A stretch of 33,709 nt of DNA, from positions 1 through 33,709 of IMG/VR virus record IMGVR_UViG_3300048593_000129; one strand, written 5' to 3'. The notes beneath the pieces were generated by a model that saw nothing but the letters and a program-made list of their open reading frames with translations, did no database searches and was not told the DNA's origin. This document shows positions 6,524 to 13,617 of the stretch, one piece after another. The first letter of the stretch is position 1; each line of letters starts with the position of its first letter. The position numbers and the translations under genes are program-made. Origin of the DNA: a virus.

Positions 6524-7195
6524 CTACAACAATCCGCTTAGTTGCTCTTTTTTAACATTTACTAGCGGCTCAATCTGTGCATAGAATTCTTGCGGGCATG
6601 CCTGAAGAATGATGTCACAATCATCAAGGCTCTGTGCTTTCTCGATTAACTCAAGCAAGTATTGCAAATCCTTATTCGATGCGTTAAGTGTACCCTTCAA
6701 CTTGAATGGTTTGTACATATCCACGTTCTTGCGGTTAAGGTCACGGCCTAACAACTTACCAAATGAAATAGCAGCGTTTTTAAGGCACTCTGTTTTAAGT
6801 TTAGGGAACGCGAGGTCTAAGGCATTAGGTTTTTTATTATCTGCGTTTAATGCCCATCTATTGCGTTCGATGTTGTCAAGGTTCTGTGGTGCTCGGTCAA
6901 CCATGATAACAATGGATGCTGCTCCAGTGCGGCGCAACTCATAGCCGGTTATTGGATGAATCACTACAAGGTCAAGTGAACCTACCACCTCGTTTGCCAT
7001 ACGCTCCCATTTAAAATTCTCAGTACGCCAGTGACCGAAAAACATTTCGTCTAGTGTTGTTTCTACGTGCGATATAACAAGCGTGACCGCTTTACCATCA
7101 GGTGTTTTTTCAATGCCGACTTGGTCGGGTGATGCGTTGAGCATTTGCTGAAACTTTTGCAATGCTTCAAGATTGTCTTTGTGAAATGAGTTCAT
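6524..7195 (-). CDS. Rad52/DdrA-like single-strand annealing protein
   Basis: 223 residues. The core resembles Rad52-type annealing proteins: FFGHWRTENFKWERMANEVV at 52-71, a strand pair around GSLDLVVIHP, RRTGAASIVI at 89-98, and the signature helix LKTECLKNAAISFGKLLG at 133-150 ending in GRDLN. These proteins coat single-stranded DNA and anneal complementary strands. The exonuclease gene follows directly on the same strand, forming a two-component recombination pair like lambda Red. This would repair or circularise phage genomes and promote mosaicism. Confidence 0.75.
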   Translation of the reverse strand: MNSFHKDNLEALQKFQQMLNASPDQVGIEKTPDGKAVTLVISHVETTLDEMFFGHWRTENFKWERMANEVVGSLDLVVIHPITGYELRRTGAASIVIMVDRAPQNLDNIERNRWALNADNKKPNALDLAFPKLKTECLKNAAISFGKLLGRDLNRKNVDMYKPFKLKGTLNASNKDLQYLLELIEKAQSLDDCDIILQACPQEFYAQIEPLVNVKKEQLSGLL

Positions 7196-7213
7196 GTTGT
7201 TATTGATTTTAGA

Positions 7214-7318
7214 TTAATACTTAGCAAGGCAATCGTTGAGTTCTTGGCAGTAAGAAAGTAGTGCGAAGATTACGATAATAGCTACAACGTAGCGGAGAAT
7301 AGTAGATGCTGTTTTCAT
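7214..7318 (-). CDS. Small single-span membrane peptide
   Basis: A 34-residue frame (MKTASTILRYVVAIIVIFAL at the start, ending LNDCLAKY) with one transmembrane helix and two cysteines. It fills most of the gap between the terminase and annealing-protein genes, and an A/T-rich leader precedes it. Small hydrophobic ORFs can occur by chance, so the confidence is moderate. Confidence 0.45.
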   Translation of the reverse strand: MKTASTILRYVVAIIVIFALLSYCQELNDCLAKY

Positions 7319-7400
7319 GTGTATTGTTTTTAATTGATGCCGCTAATGTACTGCAAATAGTTACATACACCCTGTTAAAAATTGTTAAAATTTGGGAGGG
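7319..7400. other. AT-rich intergenic region before the recombination genes
   Basis: The gap between the terminase stop and the 34-codon gene holds two directly repeated TGTTAAAA octamers in the stretch 7374-7389. It also holds, on the minus strand, an ACTATTTGC sequence near 7354-7362 that resembles the -7 region of the two stronger early promoters. A clear -33 partner is missing. It may contain a weak internal promoter for the annealing protein and exonuclease. Confidence 0.3.
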
Positions 7401-8699
7401 TCACGCCCACGAATAGCTGCCGTAATTTGGGAATAGTTCGAAGTACATGCGCATCATTATGGCATCTGCATAGTCAGGCGACTTGCCATGCATGCGGGCA
7501 ATTTCCTCTTTGCTTATCACAGCAAGTTTACCATCGGCTTCAGGTTGCCGCCTGCGTATCATGTCCAGTTCTTGCACGATAACATCCCGGAACTGATTGA
7601 CTTTGAAAATAACTTTGTTCTGCTCGATTAATTCCGCAAGCTTGAAATAGCATTCAGCCTTTTGGTTGGTGAACTTATCGGATTGCTTCGCACGTCCACC
7701 ATTCAGGAAGCCCCTGCAACGGAGCGCATCGACCGCACCCCCTCCAACCCCATCTTCATCGCAGATCACATTGCTAAGTTTGATGCCATGCCTATCACAT
7801 AGCTGGCGAATGGTAGATACAACCGTTGTGATTGGTTGCTTTCGTAGTTCGTGTATTTCAATCAGGTGCAATCCATGCCACACGCAAATGACACTACGGT
7901 CTTTTCCAAGTCGTGCGATGTCGGCACTGATGTACTTTTCCCCTTTTGCTTCTTCTTCCCGGAAGCAGCGCACTAAATCGTCATACTGATATAGGTTATC
8001 TACACTTTCATCGTATTCCCAATCACCATACAACAGTCTTCGCCTGTCTATTTCGGGCAAACGTTCCAAAGTTTCGATGTATGAATCAGGCAAATGCACA
8101 TTATCAGTTGCTAATGATGGAATAAAAGCAAGATGTTCAGGTAGTGTTTCGCTTTTATATGGTGCGTAAAAATCATTATAAAGCCATCCTTTAGACGGAT
8201 TGCATGTAAGTAGCATCTTCGGTGGCAGGTTATATTCTCGAAGCTTATAACGTATGCGCGATTGCAAAATATCTATTGCACGTTTGCTTACCTGCGCAGC
8301 TTCATCGACATATGCATCGGTTAATTCCAAACCACCTAATGAGTGAAATTCAGGATCACTTGGATAGGCGAATAAATCCTTTAAAATTATTTCGCTACCA
8401 TTTGCAAAAGTGATAACGTGTGTTTGATTGTTGATTGTGTAATGCTCGTTTGGTAATAGTTGCAGTACATGGGCTACCTCAAAGAATGTCTTTAACGTGG
8501 TCTTTTTTAATGTGTCCAACTTACTTCGACCTATCAACCCACGTGTGCCCGGATATTTAAACCTGCGGCTTATTTGCCATGCGCATCCGATGAATGACTT
8601 ACCTGGTCCTGCACCTCCACCGAACAGCACAACACGTGCCGGGTGTGAGTTACCCAGCACGCGCAATGCTTCTTTTTGTTTCGGTAGATATTCAATCAT
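7401..8699 (-). CDS. terL: Terminase large subunit
   Basis: 432 residues. The ATPase half shows Walker A GGGAGPGKS at 27-35, Walker B LTDAYVDEA with Asp132-Glu133, and the coupling motif LLTCNPS near 163-169. The nuclease half shows ISADIARLGKDRS with Asp260, VICDEDGVG with Asp314, and SPDYADAIM with Asp409/Asp412. It powers DNA packaging into the prohead and cuts genome ends. The ATG at 8699, in ATGA overlap with the previous stop, is preferred to the upstream in-frame ATG at 8738, which adds an uncharacteristic extension. Its location is odd: it lies in the early minus-strand block among replication genes, opposite in direction to portal and capsid. Confidence 0.93.
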   Translation of the reverse strand: MIEYLPKQKEALRVLGNSHPARVVLFGGGAGPGKSFIGCAWQISRRFKYPGTRGLIGRSKLDTLKKTTLKTFFEVAHVLQLLPNEHYTINNQTHVITFANGSEIILKDLFAYPSDPEFHSLGGLELTDAYVDEAAQVSKRAIDILQSRIRYKLREYNLPPKMLLTCNPSKGWLYNDFYAPYKSETLPEHLAFIPSLATDNVHLPDSYIETLERLPEIDRRRLLYGDWEYDESVDNLYQYDDLVRCFREEEAKGEKYISADIARLGKDRSVICVWHGLHLIEIHELRKQPITTVVSTIRQLCDRHGIKLSNVICDEDGVGGGAVDALRCRGFLNGGRAKQSDKFTNQKAECYFKLAELIEQNKVIFKVNQFRDVIVQELDMIRRRQPEADGKLAVISKEEIARMHGKSPDYADAIMMRMYFELFPNYGSYSWA

Positions 8700-8932
8700 G
8701 TAAACAATCCGATATACATTCCAACCAAACCACCGCACAGCGTGGCTATCATGTCAAGCGTGCTAAATGATTTTTCCTTCAGCACCGAATCAAATAACTC
8801 TTTGCCTGCTGCGAATGCGAATACCACGATCATCGAGAATGGTGCGCTAAATATCGAAGCGGCAGCAGCGTAGATAGCAACACCATATAGCGCATGGTTT
8901 GCTTTGTCTTCAGGTAGGATAGGCAGGTTCAT
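8696..8932 (-). CDS. Small membrane protein with DKANH motif
   Basis: 78 residues with two to three hydrophobic helices. The pattern DKANHALYG near the N-terminus, AAGKELFDS in the middle and LDMIATLCGG near the end is reminiscent of small YfiM/VanZ-like membrane proteins (D-K-x-x-H, K-E-x-x-D, D-x-x-A-x-x-x-G) that occur in many phages. The function is not established. It overlaps both neighbours by a few bases (ATGA into terminase), so it is translated with the terminase. Confidence 0.65.
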   Translation of the reverse strand: MNLPILPEDKANHALYGVAIYAAAASIFSAPFSMIVVFAFAAGKELFDSVLKEKSFSTLDMIATLCGGLVGMYIGLFT

Positions 8933-9162
8933 TAGAATGGCAGATCTCCTGATGGTAGTTCGTCTACTTCATCACGTTTTACGAGCGGCTCACTCATTTT
9001 ACCGGAAAAGAACTTGCCATTCTTACCTTCTTTCACCCATGCAGCCAATCGCATCTTCTTACCATTCACCATGATTTCACCTGTGTACTGTGGACCGTTG
9101 TTAGCCACGTTGTTGTTCTTGAATAGGGTGAACTGCCCTTCTTGCATTTGATAGTTGCTCAT
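8932..9162 (-). CDS. Small SSB-like DNA-binding protein
   Basis: 76 residues. The body (QFTLFKNN, YTGEIMVNGKKMRLAAWVKE, GKFFSGKM) has the alternating-strand pattern of a short OB-like domain seen in small phage proteins of Bacteroidota. The last residues, SGDLPF, match the acidic, Phe-ended tip by which bacterial single-stranded DNA-binding proteins recruit partners. It lies between replication and recombination genes, consistent with a role in coating single-stranded DNA. The domain is shorter than a normal SSB, so direct DNA binding is an inference. Confidence 0.55.
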   Translation of the reverse strand: MSNYQMQEGQFTLFKNNNVANNGPQYTGEIMVNGKKMRLAAWVKEGKNGKFFSGKMSEPLVKRDEVDELPSGDLPF

Positions 9163-9167
9163 TGTAT

Positions 9168-9350
9168 TTAATTATTGATTATTCCGATGTCTTCAATCAT
9201 TAAGCTTATTGTGGTCTTGCCGTAGAAGTCCTGCGTTTCTACGACTTCAAAGGTTTCATGGTCGATGCTATGACCATTGATGAAACCAATATAGATTTCA
9301 GTATCGTCGTGATACTGCGCAAGCTTATCCCACAATTCGCCTACTGTCAT
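9168..9350 (-). CDS. Small acidic hypothetical protein
   Basis: 60 residues, acidic (MTVGELWDKLAQYHDDTEIY at the start). It looks like a helix followed by beta strands (IYIGFINGHSID, TISLMIEDIGI). It starts in an ATGA overlap with the 53-residue gene upstream. Not recognised. Confidence 0.6.
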   Translation of the reverse strand: MTVGELWDKLAQYHDDTEIYIGFINGHSIDHETFEVVETQDFYGKTTISLMIEDIGIINN

Positions 9351-9508
9351 AACTTGTATTCGTCTTTTTCGGTTAGCAAATGTAATTCCTCAAAGATAAG
9401 ACGCATTGCCATGTTATCACTCATAGCTGGTCGCATACTTCGCTTTGCTGTTAGTACGAATAGTTTGCGCAGCAGGTCGGTTTCTTTTTGCTTATCGTAT
9501 TGCTTCAT
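9347..9508 (-). CDS. Small hypothetical protein
   Basis: 53 residues (MKQYDKQKETDLLRKLFVL at the start, ending LLTEKDEYKL), mostly helical and charged. Both ends are in ATGA overlaps with neighbours. A strong Shine-Dalgarno-like GGAGG lies six bases before the ATG, rare for this genome. It fills the gap 9351-9504. Function unknown. Confidence 0.6.
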   Translation of the reverse strand: MKQYDKQKETDLLRKLFVLTAKRSMRPAMSDNMAMRLIFEELHLLTEKDEYKL

Positions 9509-9759
9509 TTGTCACCTCCTTCAATAACAGATGTGATAAAATCTTTTTGCATTTTCAATAATACTTCTGGTTCTTTATCTCTATGGTAGTGACTTAATTC
9601 CCATCCGAAAGTTATTGCCTTTGCCATATTCTCCTCAATCTGCTCTTTCTCCATTGCTTTGGCTTGTTCAATGGTTTCACCCATAACTGCATTAACAGGA
9701 ATTTTGAATGCTTTTGCATATTCACTGACTAACCACTCTACTGCTGTTTGCTTTTTCAT
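9505..9759 (-). CDS. Small conserved-type phage protein (KKQTAVEWL)
   Basis: 84 residues from ATG 9759; an ATG four codons earlier is also open. The start MKKQTAVEWLVSEYAK and the middle EQAKAMEKEQIEENM match a type of small protein I have seen often in Flavobacteriia and other Bacteroidota phages. It is helical and acidic, without catalytic motifs. It follows the replication genes closely and precedes a chain of coupled small genes. Function unknown. Confidence 0.7.
   Translation of the reverse strand: MKKQTAVEWLVSEYAKAFKIPVNAVMGETIEQAKAMEKEQIEENMAKAITFGWELSHYHRDKEPEVLLKMQKDFITSVIEGGDK
9511..9519 (-). promoter_or_regulatory. Shine-Dalgarno-like sequence before the 53-residue gene
   Basis: On the minus strand, GGAGGTGAC lies just before ATG 9508. 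Most other starts here have A-rich leaders only, as expected for Bacteroidota ribosomes. The motif also encodes the Gly-Gly-Asp end of the preceding protein, so it may be fortuitous. Confidence 0.35.
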
Positions 9760-9760
9760 A

Positions 9761-10441
9761 TCAGTATTCATTTTGCGTTTCGATTAATTCCCTGTAACGT
9801 TCCTGCCTGTATTCGATGAATTGATACGGCTTGTTTTTATAAACCCGGAAGCGCATGTCATTGTCCCATTGCGGAAGCGCATCGTATTCGCGCATGAGTG
9901 CAATTTCAAGTGGTGGTGGATTTTCCCTTTTGACTTCGCGCACCGGTTCTTCTTTGATGCTTAACTTATCTGCTGCCTGTTGCATAGCTTCCATGATTTG
10001 CGGATGCTGGAACATTTCGTAGATATTATTCTGCTTTTGTTCTTCAGTTCGCATCGATGTGATGTGAGTATCACGCTCTTGTTCAAACTTGCTTACCCAT
10101 TCATTTAAAATTGATAAGTCTAATCGGTTGTAAATCGTTCCATAGATACCAGCTACTCCACGATCTAAACACAACTGGATATCTTCAAGACTGTACTTCC
10201 AATGATGCTGCACAAAGTGTTCAGCTGAAAAGTTTATTTGGTCAGCATTCATGTTCTTGTCGATGTTTATCATGGCACAACACCGGCTAATGAGCATTGC
10301 AATTTTCATCTTTGTTTCATTGCGGTCAATCTTGCGCAGTACTGCAATCTTATTAGCTTTCACGCTCTCTCCGAATGTCAGCTGCGACTTGGGCTGCCAC
10401 GTTTTGATAGTGTGCAACGTTGTCAAACTTTGGTTTTCCAT
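9761..10441 (-). CDS. Replication-associated protein, possible helicase-loader partner
   Basis: 226 residues. The middle part (MLISRCCAMINIDKNM, then HHWKYSLEDIQLCLDRG, then YGTIYNRLDLSILNEWVSKF) follows a pattern common in Bacteroidota phages just downstream of the replication initiator: a helical domain with Y-G-x-I-Y-x-R-L/I-D. Such position and pairing suggest a helicase-loader or accessory replication role, but the biochemical function is not known to me. The C-terminal 80 residues are charged and partly disordered. Its start overlaps the initiator gene by 89 bases, unusually long for this block. Confidence 0.6.
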   Translation of the reverse strand: MENQSLTTLHTIKTWQPKSQLTFGESVKANKIAVLRKIDRNETKMKIAMLISRCCAMINIDKNMNADQINFSAEHFVQHHWKYSLEDIQLCLDRGVAGIYGTIYNRLDLSILNEWVSKFEQERDTHITSMRTEEQKQNNIYEMFQHPQIMEAMQQAADKLSIKEEPVREVKRENPPPLEIALMREYDALPQWDNDMRFRVYKNKPYQFIEYRQERYRELIETQNEY

Positions 10442-11081
10442 ATTGATTTGATTTTTGATTTTTTACTTTATCCCATTCTCTGCGCATCCAGTTGCGCACT
10501 GTACTTTGCCAATCCTTCATTGAAGATTTACCTACTATCCAACCATTGGCTTCGTAGTGATCCATAAACACACGAGCGAAATTAACTAACTTATCTTCTG
10601 CAAGGAAGCTTCCACCTTTCATGTTCAGTTCGCCCATTAGGTTATACACTTCATGTTCTTCCGGTTTAACGAATCGTTTGCGCGTTACTTTTTTTTCATT
10701 TGCATCTTCAACTATAACTTCATTTATATTTTCAATTTCATTTTCATTTACATTTTCCATATGTGGAACATATGTTTTAGATATGTTCGACACATCTTTT
10801 TTGGTTCTATTGTTTCTTCGGCTATCGGAATAAGCTTTACGCTTCTGCATTTCAATGCTTAAACGCTCATTAAAAAAGAAACCTTCTTCATCTTTTACGA
10901 ATTTGCCGAAGACATCAGCATCATATGAACCACATATGTGCAACATATCTTTTTCGGACAGTCTTCCTTTACTATGCTGAAGGCACAGAAGGGTAATGTA
11001 CTTACCCCTCTGCTCCATGTTGAGCAGCATAGTTCCAGTCAGAAAATCTGACGAATAAAAAAGAAATGCCGGGTCTTTCAT
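10353..11081 (-). CDS. Replication initiation (replisome organizer-like) protein
   Basis: 242 residues from ATG 11081. The N-terminus KDPAFLFYSSDFLTGT followed by GKYITLLCLQHSKG is the winged-helix signature of phage replisome organizers in Bacteroidota phages. A charged linker (about 90-130) joins it to a C-terminal helical region with FMDHYEANGWIVGKSSMKDW and RNWMRR, as in DnaD-like replication proteins. It should bind the origin and recruit helicase. The upstream ATG at 11105 adds eight residues (MWRWVFSF) not typical of the family. A promoter overlapped by a palindrome lies about 110 bases upstream. Confidence 0.75.
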   Translation of the reverse strand: MKDPAFLFYSSDFLTGTMLLNMEQRGKYITLLCLQHSKGRLSEKDMLHICGSYDADVFGKFVKDEEGFFFNERLSIEMQKRKAYSDSRRNNRTKKDVSNISKTYVPHMENVNENEIENINEVIVEDANEKKVTRKRFVKPEEHEVYNLMGELNMKGGSFLAEDKLVNFARVFMDHYEANGWIVGKSSMKDWQSTVRNWMRREWDKVKNQKSNQYGKPKFDNVAHYQNVAAQVAADIRRERES

Positions 11082-11188
11082 AAAACTAAAAACCCACCTC
11101 CACATGCAAAGGCTAGTCCGTAGCCGAATGGCTTATGGCAATGCAGTGAAGATGGGATTTAAAAATGTTTTCATACGAACTAGCAATG

Positions 11189-11219
11189 CAAAGATAGTCA
11201 AACTATCTCTACTTCCAAA
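11189..11219 (-). promoter_or_regulatory. Early promoter for the replication gene (TTTG-N19-TATCTTTG)
   Basis: On the minus strand, TTTG at 11219-11216 and TATCTTTG at 11196-11189 are separated by exactly 19 bases, a full match to the Bacteroidota vegetative promoter pattern. Transcription should start near 11181, leaving a leader of about 100 bases before ATG 11081. That leader contains a 13-codon ORF (11133-11174) starting MKTFLNP, which could be a leader peptide or chance. Confidence 0.65.
11192..11208. promoter_or_regulatory. Palindrome overlapping the -7 box, operator candidate
   Basis: AGATAGT-TTG-ACTATCT (minus strand) is a perfect 7-bp inverted repeat with a 3-base spacer. Its downstream arm covers most of the TATCTTTG promoter box. 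A related, less symmetric sequence (ATAGTTGCCTAT) covers the -7 region of the other early promoter near 14255. A phage repressor or activator binding both sites would coordinate the early block; the helix-turn-helix protein at 13381-13617 is the obvious candidate. Confidence 0.55.
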
Positions 11220-11459
11220 TTAGTCAAAGTTTTTTCCTTCAGCATTTCTGAAGTCAACAGCATTACCAGTTTCTGCCCGGTGTCTATCAAGGTCAATTAA
11301 TAGTCGCGTGCGATCTATCTCATACTTCAGCGCATTGTTGGCTTGCTTCGCTAAGTGTGCCTGTGCTTTTGCTACGTCCACTGTTACTTCTTGCTTGTCT
11401 AGTTTTTCCATTTGGTCGAACAGGAAGTGCAGTAGTGACTTGTTGTTGATTGGTTTCAT
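11220..11459 (-). CDS. Small helical phage protein
   Basis: 79 residues. It begins MKPINNKSLLHFLFDQMEKL, continues with AKAQAHLAKQANNALKYEID, and looks like two long helices. This pattern (FDQMEKLD..E..V..AKA.A.LAKQANN) is shared with small phage proteins of unknown function found next to replication genes. It overlaps the preceding gene's end by 140 bases in another frame; of the two readings of that stretch, this one looks more protein-like. Confidence 0.65.
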   Translation of the reverse strand: MKPINNKSLLHFLFDQMEKLDKQEVTVDVAKAQAHLAKQANNALKYEIDRTRLLIDLDRHRAETGNAVDFRNAEGKNFD

Positions 11460-12036
11460 TGTAAATAATTTTTAAGATTAGTAATAAAATGTCATTGATT
11501 AATAGTTCATCTTGTGTATAGCATGTATGCTTTAGTTTATTGACCATTACACTTAGATTATGGCAAACTGTTTTGTATTTTTTATATCGCTCTTTGCTAT
11601 ACATAAAGTCTATCACAGCATCTTTTAATTCATACCATAAATCAGAATTGTGATTTTTTAAATACCATTCTACTGCTTCTCTAAATGGAACTACTACATG
11701 CACAAATGGTCTGTGGCATATTAAAAAAGATATATCTCTTATAACTGGTTGTTTGCGCGTGGCTAAGTATTGGTCATAACCTTCAAGATTAATAGCTTTG
11801 CGAATTAACTTAGTCAACTCATGTTTGCAGCCATTTGATACATCGTAACTGCAATGGTCAAACTGATTAATATGATGCTGCATATGCAATTTTAAATAAT
11901 CATTGCAGAAAGCTATTCTTTCATATTTACCACTCACAGGATTAAACACGTTAAAAAATCTTTTTTTGCATCTTAAACTTTTAATTCCACTCCAATTATC
12001 AAGATGCTCACACTCGCCTATGTATTTTAGTTCCAT
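11320..12036 (-). CDS. AT-rich, cysteine-rich hypothetical protein
   Basis: 238 residues from ATG 12036, which overlaps the previous stop as TAATG. The N-terminal half holds many cysteines and histidines (GECEHLD, LRCKKRF, AFCNDYLKLHMQHH, FDHCSYDVSNGCKH), suggesting metal binding. The second half is helical (VEWYLKNHNSDLWYELKDA). The last 46 residues lie over the next gene and are low in complexity. By hand count 53 of 180 bases at 11521-11700 are G or C (29%), against 26 of 60 (43%) in a neighbouring stretch, which suggests recent acquisition. I do not recognise the family. Confidence 0.6.
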   Translation of the reverse strand: MELKYIGECEHLDNWSGIKSLRCKKRFFNVFNPVSGKYERIAFCNDYLKLHMQHHINQFDHCSYDVSNGCKHELTKLIRKAINLEGYDQYLATRKQPVIRDISFLICHRPFVHVVVPFREAVEWYLKNHNSDLWYELKDAVIDFMYSKERYKKYKTVCHNLSVMVNKLKHTCYTQDELLINDILLLILKIIYNETNQQQVTTALPVRPNGKTRQARSNSGRSKSTGTLSEASQQCAEV

Positions 12037-12458
12037 TATTTCCAAATAATTGTAGCAATCATGAAACCTACCATCGCACCAACAGCCAGTATCAAAAACA
12101 TTTTGCTGTTGCTCGTGTCGCATTCAGTTTCCCGCACTATGGGCATGGGTGTTGGCAACGGTGCTTTTCGGATAGGTTTGATGGTTAGCTGTGGTGTTGG
12201 CTTTGATTTTAAACGATGCGTCTGCGTATAAGACCTAACCCGTACTTGGATATCATGCACATCACTCATCAAAGGTTGTCGTGACAAATTCCATTTGTAT
12301 TGACTTTGTTCAATCTTCTTGAACAGGCCAAGCTCTTTGCCTGCCGTAAGGAAGTTGTTGCTAAGCTTGAACAGGCGCATGGTAATCTTTGAATGGAAAG
12401 TTGGTTGTGCGTATATATACTCCAATGCTTTCATGTATTTGTTTTTCGTGTTGCTCAT
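12036..12458 (-). CDS. Hypothetical protein with C-terminal membrane anchor
   Basis: 140 residues. The first 60 residues look like a small helical domain (NKYMKALEYIYAQPTFHSK, RLFKLSNNFLTAGKEL), perhaps winged-helix-like. A Pro/Thr/Lys-rich linker follows, and the protein ends in one transmembrane helix (FLILAVGAMVGFMIATIIW). It would be anchored in the inner membrane with the helical domain in the cytoplasm, or reversed. It starts in ATGA overlap with the nuclease stop. Function unknown. Confidence 0.55.
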   Translation of the reverse strand: MSNTKNKYMKALEYIYAQPTFHSKITMRLFKLSNNFLTAGKELGLFKKIEQSQYKWNLSRQPLMSDVHDIQVRVRSYTQTHRLKSKPTPQLTIKPIRKAPLPTPMPIVRETECDTSNSKMFLILAVGAMVGFMIATIIWK

Positions 12459-12817
12459 TGCTCTAAATACTTTTTAATTGTTATTGTGAATTCTTCAAAT
12501 GACCTGCACACCTTGACAGCATAACCTGCGTTTATCAATTGTGCGTGAACGATTTTTTGCGTTTCAGAAAGTTTACCCTTTTCGGTTTTCATCTCGATAA
12601 ACAGCGCGTGGTAAGCACCCGATGGTAGGCATATCATCAAATCGGGCATACCGGGCATGGCCCCTTCAGCCTTCAATATGTTCCAACGTTTCGCCCGTTG
12701 CACTGGTGTACCACCAATGAACACCCCGTTAGGGAAGGAAGCAATCAATGTGCGCGGGAAGGAATACCTAAACCACTCAACACATCGTTGCTGTATTTTA
12801 CTTTCTTCATGCTTCAT
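12455..12817 (-). CDS. VRR-NUC domain nuclease
   Basis: 120 residues, essentially one domain. Motifs in order: Glu5 and Gln9 in EESKIQQ, PNG at 29-31, LKAEGAMPGMPDL at 48-60 with Asp59, IEMK with Glu75 and Lys77, and GKLSETQ with Gln87. This is the VRR-NUC branch of the PD-(D/E)XK nucleases, whose members act on branched DNA or Holliday junctions. In a phage early block it may resolve recombination intermediates or cut branched DNA before packaging; the exact substrate is inferred. It overlaps both neighbours. Confidence 0.85.
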   Translation of the reverse strand: MKHEESKIQQRCVEWFRYSFPRTLIASFPNGVFIGGTPVQRAKRWNILKAEGAMPGMPDLMICLPSGAYHALFIEMKTEKGKLSETQKIVHAQLINAGYAVKVCRSFEEFTITIKKYLEQ

Positions 12818-13388
12818 GCATCATGGTATTAGATACAGCTAACCAAAACTTGCCAATGTATTCTTCATCCGCTTCTAAATGAATCACGGGCAAATCACGC
12901 TCTAGCTGTTGGTATTCCCAATGGCCTAACGAATGTACCTCGTAATCACAGCCAAGTGACACAGGACAATAGGCAACCGATGTGCGTTCAACAGGTATAT
13001 CAAACCGTACTATCATGCTGTTCTCATTATTGATAGTAATCAGGTAGCACATCCGATTCTCGTTAACTATCTTTTTTTTGACTATGTACATGTTCTTGCC
13101 ATTAATCGTGCGTATGTCGTGAACATCGTATTCACTTTGCATCGAATCGGTGAACTCCTCATGGAACTCCAGTGCGTCAAGCTTCTTATTCATTTCATTC
13201 CACTTGGCTTCTTTCTTATCGGTGGTGAATATAAACTTGCACCATTGAATTAGTTTGGCATTACTCACGTTTAAGTTCTTGCGTATCTGTTCAAAGCTAA
13301 GTTTATCAAAGTGCTTTATGATATACAAGATGTCACTACGCGTTGGTAGCATATCCTTACGCAGTTTCTTTTTAATTGGGTTACTCAT
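12807..13388 (-). CDS. Hypothetical protein with HTH-like N-terminus
   Basis: 193 residues from ATG 13388 (ATG 13397 is possible). A basic start (NPIKKKLRKDML) leads into a helix-turn-helix-like stretch (FEQIRKNLNVSNAKLIQW), which suggests DNA binding. The rest is a mixed alpha/beta region with no motif I recognise (YIVKKKIVNENRMCYLITI, HSLGHWEYQQLE). It overlaps the HTH gene upstream by 8 bases and the nuclease downstream by 11, so it is co-translated. It might be a second early regulator. Confidence 0.5.
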   Translation of the reverse strand: MSNPIKKKLRKDMLPTRSDILYIIKHFDKLSFEQIRKNLNVSNAKLIQWCKFIFTTDKKEAKWNEMNKKLDALEFHEEFTDSMQSEYDVHDIRTINGKNMYIVKKKIVNENRMCYLITINNENSMIVRFDIPVERTSVAYCPVSLGCDYEVHSLGHWEYQQLERDLPVIHLEADEEYIGKFWLAVSNTMMHEA

Positions 13389-13617
13389 CGCCTTCATGTT
13401 TTATAGTTATTGATTTGATTAGTTCACACACCGGTAGATCCATAGCCTTTGACAAGTTAATGAGTTGCTGAAGCTTGATGGTCTTGGCATCGTATAGCCA
13501 GTTGTAAAGTGTACGGTCTGATATTGGTGTGCTGCTCTTGCGCATCGCACGAAGTAGGGCAGCATTACTGCCCACCGTTCGCGCTATCAATCCGTTTAGT
13601 TCGTTGTGCTTTCTCAT
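13381..13617 (-). CDS. Small helix-turn-helix DNA-binding protein
   Basis: 78 residues. The middle shows an XRE/Cro-like helix-turn-helix: RMRK-like first helix (AALLRAMRKSS), turn, recognition helix (SDRTLYNWLYDAKTI), then QQLINLSKAMDLPVCELI, where the LSKAMDLPV stretch is typical of the end of the fold. It probably represses or modulates the early promoters; both carry a related palindrome over their -7 boxes. It is the third gene of the early block, coupled by ATGA to the gene before it. Without integrase nearby, a role in lysogeny is not indicated. Confidence 0.65.
   Translation of the reverse strand: MRKHNELNGLIARTVGSNAALLRAMRKSSTPISDRTLYNWLYDAKTIKLQQLINLSKAMDLPVCELIKSITIKHEGDE

Noticed and set aside
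8700-8738. N-terminal extension of the large terminase to ATG 8738
   Set aside because: The extra 13 residues (RWFGWNVYRIVY) lie inside the preceding gene and do not fit the family; ATG 8699 couples neatly to the upstream stop.
10621-10862. Phe/Ile-rich plus-strand frames inside the replication gene
   Set aside because: They are reverse readings of a charged Asn/Glu linker and do not look like real membrane proteins.
11320-11459. The C-terminal 46 residues of the AT-rich gene as a real domain
   Set aside because: The same DNA encodes a better-looking small helical protein; the C-terminal reading is low in complexity and is probably tolerated read-through.
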